A stretch of DNA of 23,473 nucleotides from Flavobacterium psychrophilum (GTDB lineage Bacteria; Bacteroidota; Bacteroidia; Flavobacteriales; Flavobacteriaceae), in the NCBI GenBank assembly GCA_945860385.1, contig CAMAQD010000036.1:1-23473 (forward strand), written 5' to 3'. How positions within the stretch are numbered: position 1 is the stretch's first letter; each line of letters begins with the position of its first letter. The notes beneath the pieces were generated by a model. It was given only the letters and a program-made list of their open reading frames with translations. It was not told the origin of the DNA and did not search any database. Positions 6,270-15,189 of the stretch are shown here, piece after piece. Position numbers and translations under genes: made by a program.

Positions 6270-7679
6270 TTACTTCAAGCCATCCACAGATACATTCACA
6301 GTGCCGTTTACTTTAATGAAAGCAATGATTGCTTTGTTTGTCAATTGAATTTTCTGGAATTGAATATCTTCCATTTTTCCATTAATAAAAACACCTGGCA
6401 TTGGCGAATAATTTTTCAGGTAAGCAGCCATACTTTGTTTTCCTTCTTCTAAATTTGGAACGATAGAATATCGACAACTCTCCTGAATTTTTCTTAAAAC
6501 CAGTCCTTGTGCAAGCCAGTTGGCAGTTCGCATTAATTTATTTTTGGTATCTAAAGCATAATCCAATTTGTCAAAGAAGACTTCTTTGGTTTGTTCGTTG
6601 TACTGCGGAAAACCAGTTAAATAAATGGTTCCGTTTATGCTTCCTAATACATCCAAAGCGATAACCATTTTGTCATTTTTATGCCAAATATCTACTTTTT
6701 GGACTTTTACTTTTTTACTTCCAGAACCAAATTCCTGTCCTGCAAAATTCTTAGTCATTATTTTAGAGGCTTCTGCAAAAGTGGAAACCGCTGCAATATT
6801 AGCCGTGATTTGGTTCGGGATTTTTGCTACAGGTTTTAGGATAATTTTGGATGCATCAAATTTTGATTCTGGTTGTTTTCCAATCAAAGTGGTCATCGTG
6901 CACTTCATTCCCATATCCATCAAAAAAGTATCATTTTTAAGTACGGCATTGGTCGAATAAATTTCGATAGGGGTAATTCGCAGCCAACTTTCATAGGCTT
7001 CGCTCATTTGAAATGGAGTACAAATTTTTTCTAAAGCTGCTAAAACATTAGGCTTGAAATCCATTGATTTTTCTATCGCAGTATCAATACTCTTCTCTAT
7101 TTTTGATCTAAAAATTTTGATAGCAGGAGTCATAAGATAGGTAACCGGAACATTTTTCCCAAAAACAACCATCGTGGGACTTTCGTTCCAATCCAAAGAT
7201 TTTAGCTCAGTTTTAGTTGTCAATTTCCAATTGGACAAAGCCACATCGCTTGATAAAGTAACAATTCCGTTGAGATTGAATTCCTTTGTATTGTATAATT
7301 CAACTCCTAAAGTTTTTGTTCCTATTCTGTATTTGAATAAGACCTTCAACGGTAAAATAGTTTTTATTTTTCCTCCTGAAACTTCAGGATCATTGTTGAT
7401 AGAAATGGGAGCTAATTTCCAAATTTTCATTTCGATATTATCATCTTCGATGTTGTTGTCTTCGTAAATTAAGCCATTCAAGAGTGCATTAGTTTGGTTT
7501 TCGACATCTTTTAATCTAACACTAATTGGCAAATTAATAAACGAAGCTAAATTTTCATAAACCAATGGGTCTGCATTGTCTGGTTCTGGTTTTAGTGTTG
7601 CTATTTTACTGGATTTAGAACAGCTAGAAATCGATAAAAAAATCGCGATAACAAGGAGAATTGGAAGGTATTTCAGCAT
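6270..7679 (-). CDS. DUF4403 family lipoprotein
   Basis: A 469-residue protein with a lipoprotein signal peptide. A hydrophobic stretch (residues 4-16) leads into the lipobox I17-S18-S19-C20, followed by serine- and lysine-rich sequence, so it is probably exported and lipid-anchored. The body resembles the DUF4403 family of Bacteroidota, large beta-rich envelope proteins of unknown function; ISVRLKDVENQTNALLNGLIYED near the N-terminus and the repeated strand pattern fit. It stands alone on the minus strand, convergent with the oxidase cluster and divergent from the efflux operon. The family assignment comes from remembered sequence character and needs a profile search. Confidence 0.78.
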   Translation of the reverse strand: MLKYLPILLVIAIFLSISSCSKSSKIATLKPEPDNADPLVYENLASFINLPISVRLKDVENQTNALLNGLIYEDNNIEDDNIEMKIWKLAPISINNDPEVSGGKIKTILPLKVLFKYRIGTKTLGVELYNTKEFNLNGIVTLSSDVALSNWKLTTKTELKSLDWNESPTMVVFGKNVPVTYLMTPAIKIFRSKIEKSIDTAIEKSMDFKPNVLAALEKICTPFQMSEAYESWLRITPIEIYSTNAVLKNDTFLMDMGMKCTMTTLIGKQPESKFDASKIILKPVAKIPNQITANIAAVSTFAEASKIMTKNFAGQEFGSGSKKVKVQKVDIWHKNDKMVIALDVLGSINGTIYLTGFPQYNEQTKEVFFDKLDYALDTKNKLMRTANWLAQGLVLRKIQESCRYSIVPNLEEGKQSMAAYLKNYSPMPGVFINGKMEDIQFQKIQLTNKAIIAFIKVNGTVNVSVDGLK

Positions 7680-7699
7680 TTTATTTTAATTTGAAACAA

Positions 7700-7721
7700 C
7701 AAAATTAGTAAAACAAATATA
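7700..7721 (-). promoter_or_regulatory. Two overlapping candidate -7 boxes for the DUF4403 gene
   Basis: On the minus strand both TATATTTG (7721 to 7714) and TAATTTTG (7707 to 7700) match TAnnTTTG upstream of the ATG at 7679. Neither has a clear TTG at the -33 distance, so only one or neither may be used. Confidence 0.4.
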
Positions 7722-7785
7722 TTTTTTGGCTTGGGTTGTAACATATTTATTAAAATTAGGTCTTATATCAAAATAGTATGGAACG

Positions 7786-7815
7786 TTTAACATATTCTTG
7801 TTAAAATTACGTTTG
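7786..7815 (+). promoter_or_regulatory. Predicted promoter of the ABC efflux operon
   Basis: TACGTTTG (7808-7815) matches TAnnTTTG exactly and lies 32 bases before the ATG of the ATPase gene. A weak -33 box, TTTA (7786-7789), is 18 bases upstream. Confidence 0.55.
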
Positions 7816-7847
7816 CAGCATGCCTAAATTGTTTAAAATTAGCTAAA

Positions 7848-8549
7848 ATGATTGAAATTAAAGACTTACATAAATCTTATTCCGTAGGAGGTTCTGAATT
7901 GCATGTGCTTAAAGGAATCAATTTCAACATCAAAGAAGGCGAGTTGGTCGCCATTATGGGATCCTCAGGTTCCGGAAAATCTACCTTGTTGAATATCCTC
8001 GGGATTTTAGATGAAGCCGATTCCGGGTTTTACACTTTGGATAGTGTGCCTATCAAAAAATTAAACGAAACTATTGCTTCTCGATATCGAAATCAGTTTC
8101 TTGGTTTTGTTTTTCAATCTTTCAACCTAATTAATTACAAAAGTGCCTTAGATAATGTGGCTTTGCCTTTATATTATCAGGGGTTGAAGCGAAAAGAACG
8201 CAACGAAATAGCCATGCAATATTTAGAAAAAGTGGGTTTGGCATCCCACTCGCACCATTTGCCCAACGAACTTTCTGGAGGACAAAAACAACGCGTGGCA
8301 ATTGCAAGAGCTTTGGCTTCAAATCCTAAAGTGTTGTTGGCTGATGAACCTACAGGAGCTTTGGATACTGTGACTTCTTATGAAGTTATGGAATTGATAC
8401 AAGGAATAAATGACGAAGGAAAAACCATTCTGATTGTGACACACGAACCCGATATTGCTGCAATGTGCAAGCGTAACGTAGTTTTGAAAGACGGAATAAT
8501 CATTGACGATAAATTGGTAGAACAAGTAAGAGCCTCTTCGTATGTTTAA
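7848..8549 (+). CDS. ABC transporter ATP-binding protein, MacB/LolD type
   Basis: This 233-residue cytoplasmic ATPase drives the neighbouring permeases. It has Walker A GSSGSGKST (residues 38-46), Q-loop FQ at 89-90, ABC signature LSGGQKQR (142-149), Walker B VLLADE (162-167), D-loop GALD (170-173) and H-loop H199 in IVTHEP. It is a stand-alone nucleotide-binding domain of the mechanotransmission (LolD/MacB) subfamily, of normal length and with no fused permease. It overlaps the next gene by 8 bases. Membership of a TolC-dependent exporter follows from the operon. Confidence 0.95.
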   Translation: MIEIKDLHKSYSVGGSELHVLKGINFNIKEGELVAIMGSSGSGKSTLLNILGILDEADSGFYTLDSVPIKKLNETIASRYRNQFLGFVFQSFNLINYKSALDNVALPLYYQGLKRKERNEIAMQYLEKVGLASHSHHLPNELSGGQKQRVAIARALASNPKVLLADEPTGALDTVTSYEVMELIQGINDEGKTILIVTHEPDIAAMCKRNVVLKDGIIIDDKLVEQVRASSYV

Positions 8550-9786
8550 TATTGAGCGCTGGCAAGAAATATTTGAGGCAATCGCCAAAAACAAATTGAG
8601 AACTTTTCTCACGGGACTTTCTGTGGCTTCGGGTATCTTTATTTTAGTTATTCTTCTTGGAGTTGGCAAAGGCTTACAAAACGGAATTGAAAAACAATTT
8701 GAGCGTGATGCTGCAGGAATTATAGAAGTTTGGTCAGGAACAACCACCAAAGCATACAAGGGTTTGAATCCTGGTAGAGACATACAATTTCGAAACAGTG
8801 ATTATGATATTTCAGTTCAAAAATATGGTGATTTATTTGATAAAAATGGGGCAACTTATAATGCTTGGGGAGCTAATGTTGTATATGGAAAAGAGTCCGG
8901 AAATTACCAATATCGCGGCGTAAATCCAGATTATTTAGCCATTGAAAATGCTACTATTATTAAGGGACGTTTCGTAAATGCTAATGACTTGATTAATTCA
9001 GAAAAAGTGGCAGTGATTGGTCAAAAAATTAATTTAGATTTATTTAAGGGAAAAGATCCTATTGGAGAAAAAATAGCAATAAATAATATCAATTTTAAGG
9101 TGGTTGGGGTTTTTACTGATCCTGCTGGCGAGAGGGAAGAAGGTCGTGTGTACTTGCCATTGTCAACGACTCAAAAAGTGTATGGAGTAGGAGATAAAGT
9201 CAGTGTTTTGTTTTATACCTTAAAAAAGAAAGACAGTTACGAGGAAGCTGTCGCCGAAGCTACTCAATTCTCTACAAATTTAGGCCTTTTGCTAAGAGGT
9301 AAAAATTCAGTCGCTCCTGATGACGAAAGCGCTATTGGAATCAATAATTCAGTTATTGAAGCCAAAAAGTTTTATGATTTGAATTTGTATATCCGCTTGT
9401 TCTTTTGGTGGGTTGGGATTTGTACTATTATCGCTGGTGTTGTTGGAGTTAGTAACATTATGATGATTATAGTAAAAGAACGAACTAAGGAAATTGGTAT
9501 TCGAAAAGCGCTTGGTGCTTCACCACTTTCCATTATAATCATGATTTTGCACGAATCTATATTTATAACCACTATTTCTGGTTTTATGGGTCTTTTGACA
9601 GGTTTAGCTTTACTTGAATTAGTAGGCCCTCAGGCAGAAAGTGAATATTTTAGGAATCCACAAGTAGATTTTACTGTAGCCATATCGACCTTAATTGTTT
9701 TAGTAATTGCAGGTGCCTTGGCGGGATTTATTCCAGCGTATCGTGCTGCAAAAATTAAACCTATTATAGCACTTAGAGACGAATAA
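8542..9786 (+). CDS. ABC transporter permease 1, MacB/FtsX type
   Basis: This 414-residue protein has the MacB layout without the ATPase. A first membrane helix (about residues 22-43) is followed by a periplasmic core domain (about 45-280) and three C-terminal helices (about 285-310, 332-355, 378-400) forming the FtsX domain. The cytoplasmic coupling motif VKERTKEIGIRKALGA (311-326) is intact. The start codon lies inside the end of the ATPase gene, which points to coupled translation. It is a paralogue of the next gene, with shared patterns such as KAYKGL in the core domain, so the exporter is probably a heterodimer. Substrate unknown. Confidence 0.93.
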   Translation: MFNIERWQEIFEAIAKNKLRTFLTGLSVASGIFILVILLGVGKGLQNGIEKQFERDAAGIIEVWSGTTTKAYKGLNPGRDIQFRNSDYDISVQKYGDLFDKNGATYNAWGANVVYGKESGNYQYRGVNPDYLAIENATIIKGRFVNANDLINSEKVAVIGQKINLDLFKGKDPIGEKIAINNINFKVVGVFTDPAGEREEGRVYLPLSTTQKVYGVGDKVSVLFYTLKKKDSYEEAVAEATQFSTNLGLLLRGKNSVAPDDESAIGINNSVIEAKKFYDLNLYIRLFFWWVGICTIIAGVVGVSNIMMIIVKERTKEIGIRKALGASPLSIIIMILHESIFITTISGFMGLLTGLALLELVGPQAESEYFRNPQVDFTVAISTLIVLVIAGALAGFIPAYRAAKIKPIIALRDE

Positions 9787-9788
9787 TT

Positions 9789-11054
9789 ATGTTTGATAGA
9801 GAAAAATGGAATGAAATTTTAGAGGCATTAACTGCCAATACTTTTCGAACGCTAATGACAGCTTTTGGAGTATTTTGGGGTATATTTATTTTAGTCATTT
9901 TATTGGCCGCTTCTAACGGATTGGAAAATGGAGTCAAAAAAGGATTTGACGGAATCGCAACCAATACTATGTTTATGTGGACTCAAGGCACCTCAAAAGC
10001 ATACAAAGGGTTGCCTAAAACTAGACCATTCGATTTCAAGAACAATGATGTTGAAGCATTAAAACAAAAATTCCCAGACCTTTTGTATGTTTCTCCTAGA
10101 AATCAATTGGGGGATTTTAATGGGGTAAGTAACGTAATTCGCGGCACTAAAACTGGAGCTTATACCATTTACGGAGATTATCCAGAGTTGATCAAACAAG
10201 AGCAAATGGAAATCATCAATGGGCGTTTTGTGAATCAGCAGGATATTGTCTCCAGACGTAAGGTGGCAATAATTGGTAAAGGAGTAATCACTGAATTGTA
10301 TATGAATGCTGAGGAAGTTATAGGAACTTATATTAAAATTAATGGCATCAATTTTATGGTGGTTGGGGTCTATAAATCTAAAGGGAATAATGGAGGAAAT
10401 GGAGAAGGCGCACAAAAAAATATATTCATTCCGTTTACGACTTTTCAACAAGCATTTAATTTTGGAGATACAGTAGGTTGGATGGCGCTAACGGCAAAAG
10501 ACGATGCTTCAATTACAGCTTTGAAACCGGGCATTTTGGCATTTATGAGGGAGAGACATACTATTCATCCCGATGATGAAAGAGCAGTTGGTAATTTTGA
10601 CTTGTTTCAGGAATTTCAAAAAGTGCAAGATTTATTTATGGTACTTAAATTCATCGCTTATTTTGTTGGAACATTAGTATTGCTATCTGGAATTATTGGG
10701 ATTTCAAATATTATGTTAATTGTTGTAAAAGAACGAACAAAAGAAATCGGAATCCGAAGAGCCTTAGGAGCAACACCCGGCGCCATTCGATCTCAGATAT
10801 TGTTAGAAGCTATTTTCCTTACCATAATTGCTGGGATGTTCGGAATCGCTGTTGCTACTGGATTACTGGCGATACTGAATATGATATTGGCGACAATGCC
10901 TGCCGACGGAATGATGTTTATCAATCCAAGTGTTGATTTAACAGTAGTATTTATAGCCTTATTAATATTAGTAGGTTCAGGATTATTAGCAGGATTAATT
11001 CCAGCACAAACCGCCATAAATGTTAAACCAATAGATGCTTTACGAACAGAATAA
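9789..11054 (+). CDS. ABC transporter permease 2, MacB/FtsX type
   Basis: A 421-residue paralogue of the preceding permease, starting two bases after it. It has the same plan: an N-terminal helix (about 22-42), a periplasmic MacB core domain, and a C-terminal FtsX domain with VKERTKEIGIRRALGA before the penultimate helices. The core contains a Gly/Asn-rich loop KGNNGGNGEGAQKN absent from permease 1. Two different half-permeases sharing one ATPase resemble the LolC/LolE arrangement, but the adaptor and TolC genes downstream indicate efflux rather than lipoprotein sorting. Confidence 0.93.
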   Translation: MFDREKWNEILEALTANTFRTLMTAFGVFWGIFILVILLAASNGLENGVKKGFDGIATNTMFMWTQGTSKAYKGLPKTRPFDFKNNDVEALKQKFPDLLYVSPRNQLGDFNGVSNVIRGTKTGAYTIYGDYPELIKQEQMEIINGRFVNQQDIVSRRKVAIIGKGVITELYMNAEEVIGTYIKINGINFMVVGVYKSKGNNGGNGEGAQKNIFIPFTTFQQAFNFGDTVGWMALTAKDDASITALKPGILAFMRERHTIHPDDERAVGNFDLFQEFQKVQDLFMVLKFIAYFVGTLVLLSGIIGISNIMLIVVKERTKEIGIRRALGATPGAIRSQILLEAIFLTIIAGMFGIAVATGLLAILNMILATMPADGMMFINPSVDLTVVFIALLILVGSGLLAGLIPAQTAINVKPIDALRTE

Positions 11055-11096
11055 TAAATCAATCAAAATCAATAATAATCGACTAAAAATAGTAAA

Positions 11097-12212
11097 ATGA
11101 AAAAAGGAGTAACCATAACCGTATTGATTCTAATAGCCGTAGTTTTTTTCGGAGCTTTGTATTATTTATATGCCAAAAACCAGGAATCACCTATTGTTTT
11201 TGAAACGGATAAAGTAGAAGTTAAAACTATTATTAAAAGTACCCTGGCGACGGGAAATATTGTTCCCGATGAAGAAGTTTTAATTAAGCCAAATATCTCG
11301 GGAATAATTGAAGCGGTATATATTAAAGCGGGCGAATCTGTAAAAGCAGGAGATATGATAGCCAAAATAAAAGTGGTTGCCAATGTATCTAATTTGAGCA
11401 ACACTCAAAATCAAGTTCAAACAGCCAAAATAAACCTGGAAAATCAAGAGAAATTATACCAAAGACAAAAAACTTTATTCGATAAAGGAGTTATTTCAGC
11501 CAATGATTTTGATGCGGCGCAAGTGGCTTACAAACAGGCCAAGCAAAATTATTCCGCTTCAAAGCAAGACTATGACATTGCGAAAACTGGCACTACTTCT
11601 GGGCTTGGAAGTTATGCCAATACTACAATTCGTTCAACCGTAAACGGAATGGTGCTTGATGTTCCTGTAAAAGTAGGGAACCAAGTAATCGAAAGTAATA
11701 ATTTCAACGAAGGAACTACCATCGCAAGTGTCGCCGATATCGGAAAAATGATATTCGTAGGTAAAGTCGATGAGTCTGAAGTGGGGAAAATAAAATTGAA
11801 TATGCCCATAGAAATTACTGTTGGAGCCATCGAAAACAAAAAATTTGAAGCCGTTTTGACCTATATCGCACCGAAAGGAAAAACCGAAAATGGCGCTATT
11901 CAATTTGAAATAAAAGCGACTTTAACCAACAGAGACAATATATTTATTAGAGCTGGATTGAGCGCTAATGCTTCGATTATTTTAGAAAAAGCAGATAAAG
12001 TGCAAGCACTAAAAGAGTCTTTAGTTCAATTTGATAAGAAAACCTTAAAGCCTTTTGTTGAAGTGGAAACTGCCAAACAAAAATTCTCTAGAAAAAACCT
12101 TGTTTTAGGAGTTAGCGACGGAATTTATGTTGAGATTAAAAGCGGATTGAAATCCTCTGACAAAGTAAAAGTTTGGAATCAAGGATTGAAAACAGAAGAA
12201 CCAAAACCATAA
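11097..12212 (+). CDS. Periplasmic adaptor 1 of tripartite efflux pump (HlyD/MacA family)
   Basis: A 371-residue membrane-fusion protein linking the inner-membrane permeases to the TolC-type channel. It has an N-terminal membrane anchor (residues 5-25), a lipoyl half-motif PNISGIIEAVYIKAGESVKAGD (65-86, barrel-sandwich), an alpha-hairpin (about 95-165) and a beta-barrel/membrane-proximal part. The hairpin tip has the established TolC-docking RLS motif R-x3-L-x6-S as R123, L127 and S134. It follows permease 2 by 42 bases with no visible promoter or terminator between them, so it is probably part of the same transcript. Confidence 0.92.
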   Translation: MKKGVTITVLILIAVVFFGALYYLYAKNQESPIVFETDKVEVKTIIKSTLATGNIVPDEEVLIKPNISGIIEAVYIKAGESVKAGDMIAKIKVVANVSNLSNTQNQVQTAKINLENQEKLYQRQKTLFDKGVISANDFDAAQVAYKQAKQNYSASKQDYDIAKTGTTSGLGSYANTTIRSTVNGMVLDVPVKVGNQVIESNNFNEGTTIASVADIGKMIFVGKVDESEVGKIKLNMPIEITVGAIENKKFEAVLTYIAPKGKTENGAIQFEIKATLTNRDNIFIRAGLSANASIILEKADKVQALKESLVQFDKKTLKPFVEVETAKQKFSRKNLVLGVSDGIYVEIKSGLKSSDKVKVWNQGLKTEEPKP

Positions 12213-12263
12213 TTAAATAGCATAAAATAATCTAGTTTTAAAATAAATGTAAATTTTGTGTAG

Positions 12264-12271
12264 TATCTTTG
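12264..12271 (+). promoter_or_regulatory. Possible internal promoter box before the TolC-type gene
   Basis: TATCTTTG matches TAnnTTTG and lies 22 bases before the ATG at 12293. A possible -33 TTTA is at 12237-12240 with a spacer of 23. If used, the second half of the operon (tolC, adaptor 2) could be expressed separately. It also argues against an upstream TTG start, which would fall inside this box. Confidence 0.5.
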
Positions 12272-12292
12272 CTACGCTTTCATTCAAACAAT

Positions 12293-13729
12293 ATGAAAAA
12301 AATTAATTGTATCCCCCTCGTTATTATCCTGCTGTTTAGCTTGTCGATTCAGGCTCAAACAAAACAATGGACATTAGAAGAATGTATAAAATACGCGATA
12401 GATAACAATATCTCCATCAAACAAACCGAATTAGATACTAAAACGGCAGACATTGACAAAAAAGGTGCTATAGGAAATTTTATTCCTTCTTTAAATTCTA
12501 ATGCAAATCACTCTTGGAATATTGGTTTAAATCAAGACCCAACAACTGGACTTTTAAGAAATCAAACTACACAGTATTCCTCATTTGGAGTCGGTGTTGG
12601 TTTTGATATTTATAAAGGTTTGCAAAATCAAAATACGCTTCGTAAAGCAAACCTTTCGATAGTCGCGGCCAAATATCAATTAACAAAAATACAAGAAGAT
12701 ATAGCGCTTAATGTTGCCAATGCTTTCTTGCAAGTACTTTTTAACAAAGAAAATTTGAAAGTCCAGCAAGAGCAAAAAGCAAATAATGAAAAACAACTAG
12801 CCCGTTCCGAAGAATTGGTAAAAGCTGGTTCTGTTCCGCGTGGGGATTTACTAGACATAAAAGCAACTGTCGCTTCGGATAATCAAAAAGTGATTAATGC
12901 AGAAAACGCTTTGTTGATTTCAAAGTTGAGTTTAGCTCAATTGTTACAATTAAAAGAGTTTTATGATTTCGATATAACCGATGATACTTCGGCCAAAGAC
13001 GAAAATAACATATTGTCTCAAACTCCTTTGGTAATTTATGACAAAGCAAAAGAGCAAAGAACTGAATTGAAAATTGCGAAAACTAATTTAGAAATTGCCG
13101 AAAAAAATGTAGCCATCGCTAAAGGAGGTTTTCAACCTACTTTACAAGGTTTTTACAATATAAATACTAGAATTTCGTATGCTGATGTGATTACTGGATT
13201 TGTGCCAAATCTATCCAATCCAACATCTGTTATTGGATTTGTCGAAGGGACAAGTCAAAATGTGTTATCTCCAAACTCAATTCCTGTATTAGGAAGTTCA
13301 CCTACTTTTAAGGACCAATTTATAGATAATAAAGGACAGTCATTTGGGGTTCAATTATCTATTCCAATATTTAACGGTTGGTCAGTAAAAAATAATGTGG
13401 AGCGTTCCAAAGTAAATTTGGAAAAATCAAAAATTGCGGTCGAGCAAGAAGAATTAACTTTGCAAAGAAATGTTTATACAGCATTTACAGATGCCAAAGG
13501 AGGTTTGAATGCCTATGAATCGGCCCTTTCTGCTTTAGAAGCGAGACAAGAAGCTTACAATTATTCTAAAGAAAGGTATGCTGTGGGAATGATGAATTCT
13601 TTCGACTTTAATCAATCGCAGACTTTATTTACTGTTGCACAATCAGAAGTTTTGAGAACCAAATACGATTATATTTTTAAAATTAAAATACTAGAATTCT
13701 ATTTTGGAATTCCAATCATCAAAAACTAA
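12293..13729 (+). CDS. TolC family outer membrane efflux protein
   Basis: The ATG at 12293 gives 478 residues and begins a clean signal peptide (MKKIN, hydrophobic core, SIQAQ, cleavage near residue 21). A longer in-frame ORF from a TTG at 12269 overlaps a promoter box and is rejected. The mature start QWTLEECIKYAIDNNI is typical of Bacteroidota TolC-like proteins. Long amphipathic coiled-coil helices occur in two similar halves, each followed by beta-strand sequence, e.g. SFGVGVGFDIYKG and SFGVQLSIPIFNG. It forms the outer membrane channel and periplasmic tunnel of the pump. It lies between two adaptor genes, six bases before the second. Confidence 0.93.
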   Translation: MKKINCIPLVIILLFSLSIQAQTKQWTLEECIKYAIDNNISIKQTELDTKTADIDKKGAIGNFIPSLNSNANHSWNIGLNQDPTTGLLRNQTTQYSSFGVGVGFDIYKGLQNQNTLRKANLSIVAAKYQLTKIQEDIALNVANAFLQVLFNKENLKVQQEQKANNEKQLARSEELVKAGSVPRGDLLDIKATVASDNQKVINAENALLISKLSLAQLLQLKEFYDFDITDDTSAKDENNILSQTPLVIYDKAKEQRTELKIAKTNLEIAEKNVAIAKGGFQPTLQGFYNINTRISYADVITGFVPNLSNPTSVIGFVEGTSQNVLSPNSIPVLGSSPTFKDQFIDNKGQSFGVQLSIPIFNGWSVKNNVERSKVNLEKSKIAVEQEELTLQRNVYTAFTDAKGGLNAYESALSALEARQEAYNYSKERYAVGMMNSFDFNQSQTLFTVAQSEVLRTKYDYIFKIKILEFYFGIPIIKN

Positions 13730-13735
13730 TTTATT

Positions 13736-15028
13736 ATGTCAAAAAAAACCATTTATATATTATTGGGTGTAGCAGTTGCTATCATTGCTTTATTAATAGT
13801 TCTTTCTAAAACGGGTGTCATTGGTAACAAAGACAAAGGAAAATCAGTAGAAATTGCCAATGTTAACGCTACAACTATTGTCGAAACTGTTTCGGCAACA
13901 GGGAAAATTCAACCCGAAATTGAAGTTAAAATTTCTTCTGAAGTTTCAGGTGAAATTATCGCTTTGAATGTAGTAGAAGGGCAGGTGGTTAAGAAAGGCG
14001 ATTTATTGGTAAAGATAAATCCCGATTTATACACTTCAGGATACAATCGCACGCTATCTAATTTATCTGGAACTAAGGCGAATTTAAGCCAAGCCGAAGC
14101 TTCATTTAAAGAAGCAAAAGCGAATTATGACAGAAACAAAACTTTGTTCGACAAAGGAATTATTTCTAAGTCGGATTGGGACAAAGTAGTTGCTTCTTTT
14201 GAAGTAGCCAAAGCAAGCAAACAATCGGCTTATTTCAATGTGCAAAGTGCTTCAGCGACCGTAAATGAGGCCAAAGACAATCTGGGCAGAACTACCATTT
14301 ATGCGCCAGCCGACGGAACAATTTCAGTGCTAAATGTAGAATTGGGAGAAAGAGTTTTGGGAACCCAACAAATGGCTGGAACCGAAATTCTTCGTGTTGC
14401 CAACCTGAATAATATGGAAGTAGAAGTCGATGTAAATGAAAATGACATCGTAAAAATAAAAGTGGGTAACGAAGCCAATGTTGAGGTGGACGCTTATCTG
14501 AAAAAACAATTCAAAGGAATTGTAACAAGCATTTCCAATTCGGCGAGTTCTACTTTGACGGCTGATCAAGTGACTAATTTTAAAGTGAAAATTAGAATTC
14601 TTAAAGAATCGTATCAAGATTTATTAGAAGGTAAACCAGTAACTTATTCGCCTTTTAGACCGGGAATGACAGCAACTGTTGATATAATTACCAAAACAAG
14701 AGCCAACGTTTTAGCTGTGCCAATAAGTTCTGTAGTCGTAAAATCGGATACCACAGCCGTTAAAGGATTTAAAGTAGAAGAGAAAGATGACGAGAAAAAA
14801 ACAGCTCCTAAAAGCGATAAAAAACTGGAGTGTGTTTTTGTAAAAGTGGGAGATAAAGCCAAAATCCGAATCATTAAAACAGGAATTCAGGACGATACCA
14901 ATATTGAAGTACTTACAGGACTTAAAAAAGGAGATGTTGTCATAACAGGACCTTATTCTACTGTTTCAAAAGATTTGAATTCGGGAGATAAAGTAACTAC
15001 GGATAAAGTAGAAGAGAAAAAGAAATAG
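13736..15028 (+). CDS. Periplasmic adaptor 2 of tripartite efflux pump (HlyD/MacA family)
   Basis: A 430-residue second membrane-fusion protein in the same operon. It has an N-terminal anchor (residues 6-24), lipoyl half-motif SSEVSGEIIALNVVEGQ (67-83), an alpha-hairpin (about 100-180) with the RLS docking motif R133, L137 and S144, and then beta-barrel and membrane-proximal domains. It is longer than adaptor 1, with a charged stretch near residue 350 (KVEEKDDEKKTAPKSDKK) and a highly charged C-terminus ending VEEKKK. It shares the hairpin motif LFDKGxIS with adaptor 1. The two may mix in one hexamer or serve different permease partners (inference). Confidence 0.92.
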   Translation: MSKKTIYILLGVAVAIIALLIVLSKTGVIGNKDKGKSVEIANVNATTIVETVSATGKIQPEIEVKISSEVSGEIIALNVVEGQVVKKGDLLVKINPDLYTSGYNRTLSNLSGTKANLSQAEASFKEAKANYDRNKTLFDKGIISKSDWDKVVASFEVAKASKQSAYFNVQSASATVNEAKDNLGRTTIYAPADGTISVLNVELGERVLGTQQMAGTEILRVANLNNMEVEVDVNENDIVKIKVGNEANVEVDAYLKKQFKGIVTSISNSASSTLTADQVTNFKVKIRILKESYQDLLEGKPVTYSPFRPGMTATVDIITKTRANVLAVPISSVVVKSDTTAVKGFKVEEKDDEKKTAPKSDKKLECVFVKVGDKAKIRIIKTGIQDDTNIEVLTGLKKGDVVITGPYSTVSKDLNSGDKVTTDKVEEKKK

Positions 15029-15042
15029 TAATTTGTAATTTA

Positions 15043-15050
15043 TAACTTTG
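15043..15050 (+). promoter_or_regulatory. Possible -7 promoter box for tsaB
   Basis: TAACTTTG matches TAnnTTTG and lies 14 bases after the adaptor 2 stop. It would give tsaB a leader of about 135 bases containing the inverted-repeat element at 15064-15134. No good -33 box is visible and no other TAnnTTTG is present closer to the start. Confidence 0.4.
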
Positions 15051-15063
15051 CAAAAAATAGACT

Positions 15064-15134
15064 CTAGTTGTCATTCTGACAAAGGAGGAATCCCACAGCG
15101 AGAGCAACTAGTGAGATTCCTCCTTTGTGGGAAT
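15064..15134 (+). repeat. Inverted-repeat intergenic element with potential pseudoknot
   Basis: A 24-base arm (15073-15096) is the reverse complement of 15111-15134 with three mismatches; the core ACAAAGGAGGAATC / GATTCCTCCTTTGT is perfect. The 14-base loop contains CAACTA (15105-15110), which is complementary to TAGTTG (15065-15070) just upstream of the stem. The start GTCATTCTGAC followed by GGAATC resembles mobile-looking intergenic repeats seen across flavobacterial genomes (from memory, not searched). It is not followed by a T tract, so it is not a standard terminator. Confidence 0.75.
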
Positions 15135-15189
15135 AGCGATGTGGGTTAGAAATAATTTAGAATTTAAATCCTAAATCCAATATCATAAA

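Noticed and set aside
8319..8783. 154-codon minus-strand ORF across the ABC ATPase/permease junction
   Set aside because: It is antisense to two strongly conserved genes (LSGGQ, Walker B and FtsX-type start) and its translation shows no domain-like pattern.
10059..10451. 130-codon minus-strand ORF inside permease 2
   Set aside because: It lies wholly opposite the conserved MacB core domain and has no start context or recognisable motif, so it is a shadow frame.
12269..12292. N-terminal extension of the TolC-type protein from a TTG at 12269
   Set aside because: The TTG is part of the TATCTTTG promoter box, and the ATG at 12293 begins a clean signal peptide.
15064..15134. Treating the inverted repeat as the terminator of the efflux operon
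   Set aside because: The stem is not followed by a T tract on either strand; it fits a repeat element better.
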